This document shows positions 5,429-6,831 of a DNA stretch of 6,831 bases, piece after piece; within the stretch, counting starts at the first letter, position 1; every line of letters starts with the position of its first letter. The notes below the pieces were generated by a model, which saw only the letters and a program-made list of their open reading frames with translations, did no database searches and was not told the origin of the DNA. Source of the DNA: Candidatus Aminicenantota bacterium (GTDB lineage Bacteria > Acidobacteriota > Aminicenantia > Aminicenantales > Aminicenantaceae); the NCBI GenBank assembly GCA_004378665.1, contig SOIA01000016.1, positions 1 through 6,831 on the forward strand, in the 5' to 3' direction. Position numbers and translations under genes: made by a program.

Positions 5429-6831
5429 ATGAAGAGATACCGAATCCCTGGCTTGCTCTTCTTCTTTTCTGTGTTCGCACTCACCATAATTGGTTCTGCT
5501 CAGACGGATGAATACCTCCAGGTCCCCGGGCTCATCGACCTCCGCACAGATTTCAGCGATGGGTCTCATACTCTCGAATACATCATTAGGTTAGCCAAAA
5601 AAAGAGGCTTGGATGTCCTCTTCATCACTGACCATGACCGGAAAGTCCTGGAGTACGGAATCCGTCCGTTCCAAAACATCATAAAAAAAAGAGTTGAGAC
5701 CGCCTCGATCAACAAGGGCGGGCCTGATAACTACTTGAACATGATCCGATCCGCTTCAAAACAGCATCCGGAAATGATTCTCATCCCGGGTGCAGAATCC
5801 GCTCCCTTCTACTACTGGAGAGGAAGCTATTTCAAGAAAAACCTGACTGTCTGTGACTGGGAGAAGCACCTGATCATCGTAGGGATGGAAACACCTGAAG
5901 ATTTCAAGCAATTGCCGATACTCCACAACGGCTCTTCCGCAAAATATCTTTCTTCGAGGATATCGGCAGGATTATTTTTGCCGATCATTTTTCTTTCTGC
6001 GGGCATATTCTTGATCACAAAAAGGAGAATTCTCAGATATTCAGGAATTGTCTTATCTCTTTTGTCCTTGCTGCTCCTCCTCAACAACCACCCTTTCCGG
6101 AGCTCTCCGTATGACCAGTATCATGGATACCAGGGAATTTCGCCTTACCAGCTTGTGATAGATTACGTTAATTCTCGAGGGGGAATGGTATTCTGGAACC
6201 ATCCGGAGACAAAATCCGGTGGAGGAAAAATTGACTTCATTTTCAAGGATACTCCTCCTCATCCACAAGTCTTAATAGAATCCAAAAATTATTCGGGCTT
6301 TGCGGCTCTTTACGGGGAAAGCCCCACCATAACAGAACCGGGAAACGTGTGGGATACGGTCTTGAAAGAGTACTGCATTGGCCAGAGAGCAAGACCAGCA
6401 TGGGGTATCTCTTCGGCTGACTTTCATCATGAGGGAGCAGCCGGAGAAAAGCTGGGAAACTTCCCGACTGTTTTTTTGGTTAAGCACAAAACCAAAAAAG
6501 ACATCCTGGAAGCCATGAGGAACGGCCGGATGTATGCGTACCGGGGCGACGTTGCCTTACCCAGACTGGTTCTCGAAGATTTCTCGATCACCGACTCAGA
6601 AACCTCTATGAGTGGAGTCATGGGCGAAAACATATCAGTGAAAAGCCACCCAGCCATAAACATCCGCCTCACAACTTCGAGCCCGGAGAAAGGAAACATA
6701 GCAACAGTCAGGCTGATCCGGGAGGGGGAACTCTTGAAAACCTTCTCTGGAGAAATCCCCTTGACCATACACTATATGGATGAATACTTCGAGCCAGACA
6801 AGAAAACATACTATCGTCTGGATGTGAGAGA
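5429..6831 (+). CDS. Exported, membrane-embedded PHP-domain (CehA-like) protein, 3' end outside window
   Basis: The frame is open for 467 codons and leaves the window without a stop. Residues 1-24 form a Sec signal peptide (K-R-Y-R, hydrophobic core, G-S-A cleavage-type end). A PHP metallohydrolase core follows: S43-D-G, I-T-D-H-D (66-70), P-G-A-E-S (120-124), K-H-L-I-I-V-G (146-152, H147), F-W-N-H-P-E (255-260) and S-S-A-D-F-H-H (328-334). The first PHP motif, normally D-L-H-x-H-T, reads I-D-L-R-T at 36-40, so both histidines are replaced. Two hydrophobic segments (about 178-197 and 204-219) with a KRRILR loop between them interrupt the core between H147 and H258. Residues 374 onward look like the beta-rich tail of CehA/McbA-type proteins, so little may be missing. 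An in-frame ATG at 5414 is possible, but 5429 gives the better signal peptide. AGGA ends only 2 nt before it, so the ribosome site is poor. PHP proteins are often phosphoesterases; substrate and activity are unknown here. Confidence 0.87.
   Translation, partial: MKRYRIPGLLFFFSVFALTIIGSAQTDEYLQVPGLIDLRTDFSDGSHTLEYIIRLAKKRGLDVLFITDHDRKVLEYGIRPFQNIIKKRVETASINKGGPDNYLNMIRSASKQHPEMILIPGAESAPFYYWRGSYFKKNLTVCDWEKHLIIVGMETPEDFKQLPILHNGSSAKYLSSRISAGLFLPIIFLSAGIFLITKRRILRYSGIVLSLLSLLLLLNNHPFRSSPYDQYHGYQGISPYQLVIDYVNSRGGMVFWNHPETKSGGGKIDFIFKDTPPHPQVLIESKNYSGFAALYGESPTITEPGNVWDTVLKEYCIGQRARPAWGISSADFHHEGAAGEKLGNFPTVFLVKHKTKKDILEAMRNGRMYAYRGDVALPRLVLEDFSITDSETSMSGVMGENISVKSHPAINIRLTTSSPEKGNIATVRLIREGELLKTFSGEIPLTIHYMDEYFEPDKKTYYRLDVR

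Noticed and set aside
5351..5569. A 72-codon minus-strand open frame across the intergenic region
   Set aside because: It covers the PHP start and the regulatory repeats, has no ribosome site, and its translation resembles no family.
5827..6768. Several minus-strand open frames of 71-113 codons
   Set aside because: They are antisense to the PHP-family gene, overlap one another, and encode nothing recognisable. The plus-strand frame is continuous, with a signal peptide and PHP motifs.

Overview
The window looks like chromosomal DNA of a Gram-negative-type bacterium. The evidence is glycan genes of the lipopolysaccharide/exopolysaccharide kind, an ExeA/GspA-type ATPase, an HD-GYP protein and a Sec signal peptide. 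G+C is moderate, by eye slightly below 50 %. The phylum cannot be fixed from the sequence; a deltaproteobacterial or Acidobacteriota/Aminicenantes-like lineage is only a guess. I see no tRNA, rRNA, CRISPR array, insertion sequence or phage gene.

Positions 5279 down to 4 (minus strand) hold six tightly packed genes that probably form one operon. In transcription order they are: an ExeA-like AAA+ ATPase; an HD-GYP protein with altered signature residues; a WbqC-family protein; a PIG-L/LmbE-type deacetylase; a DegT/DnrJ/EryC1-type PLP-dependent sugar aminotransferase; and a WecA/MraY-type polyprenyl-phosphate sugar-1-phosphate transferase. The junctions are +4, +29, +1, -8 and +15 nt, and no terminator is visible inside the run. 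Two genes start with GTG behind strong Shine-Dalgarno sequences.

Positions 5280-5428 are an AT-rich divergent intergenic region. It holds a credible minus-strand promoter (TTGACT-18-TATTAT) whose spacer is almost filled by a 19-bp imperfect palindrome. A perfect 8-bp inverted repeat lies just ahead of the plus-strand gene.

Positions 5429-6831 (plus strand) carry a PHP-family protein that runs off the window end. It has a signal peptide, a PHP core in which the usual HxH metal motif reads D-L-R, and a predicted two-helix membrane hairpin inside the PHP core.

Taken together, the last four minus-strand genes fit synthesis of a polyprenyl-linked, amino-sugar-containing surface glycan: WecA primes the lipid carrier, the aminotransferase makes an amino sugar, the PIG-L enzyme removes an N-acyl group, and WbqC contributes an undefined step. 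The ATPase and HD-GYP protein at the head of the operon may regulate or organise this. The divergent membrane-embedded PHP protein is the most unusual gene in the window.
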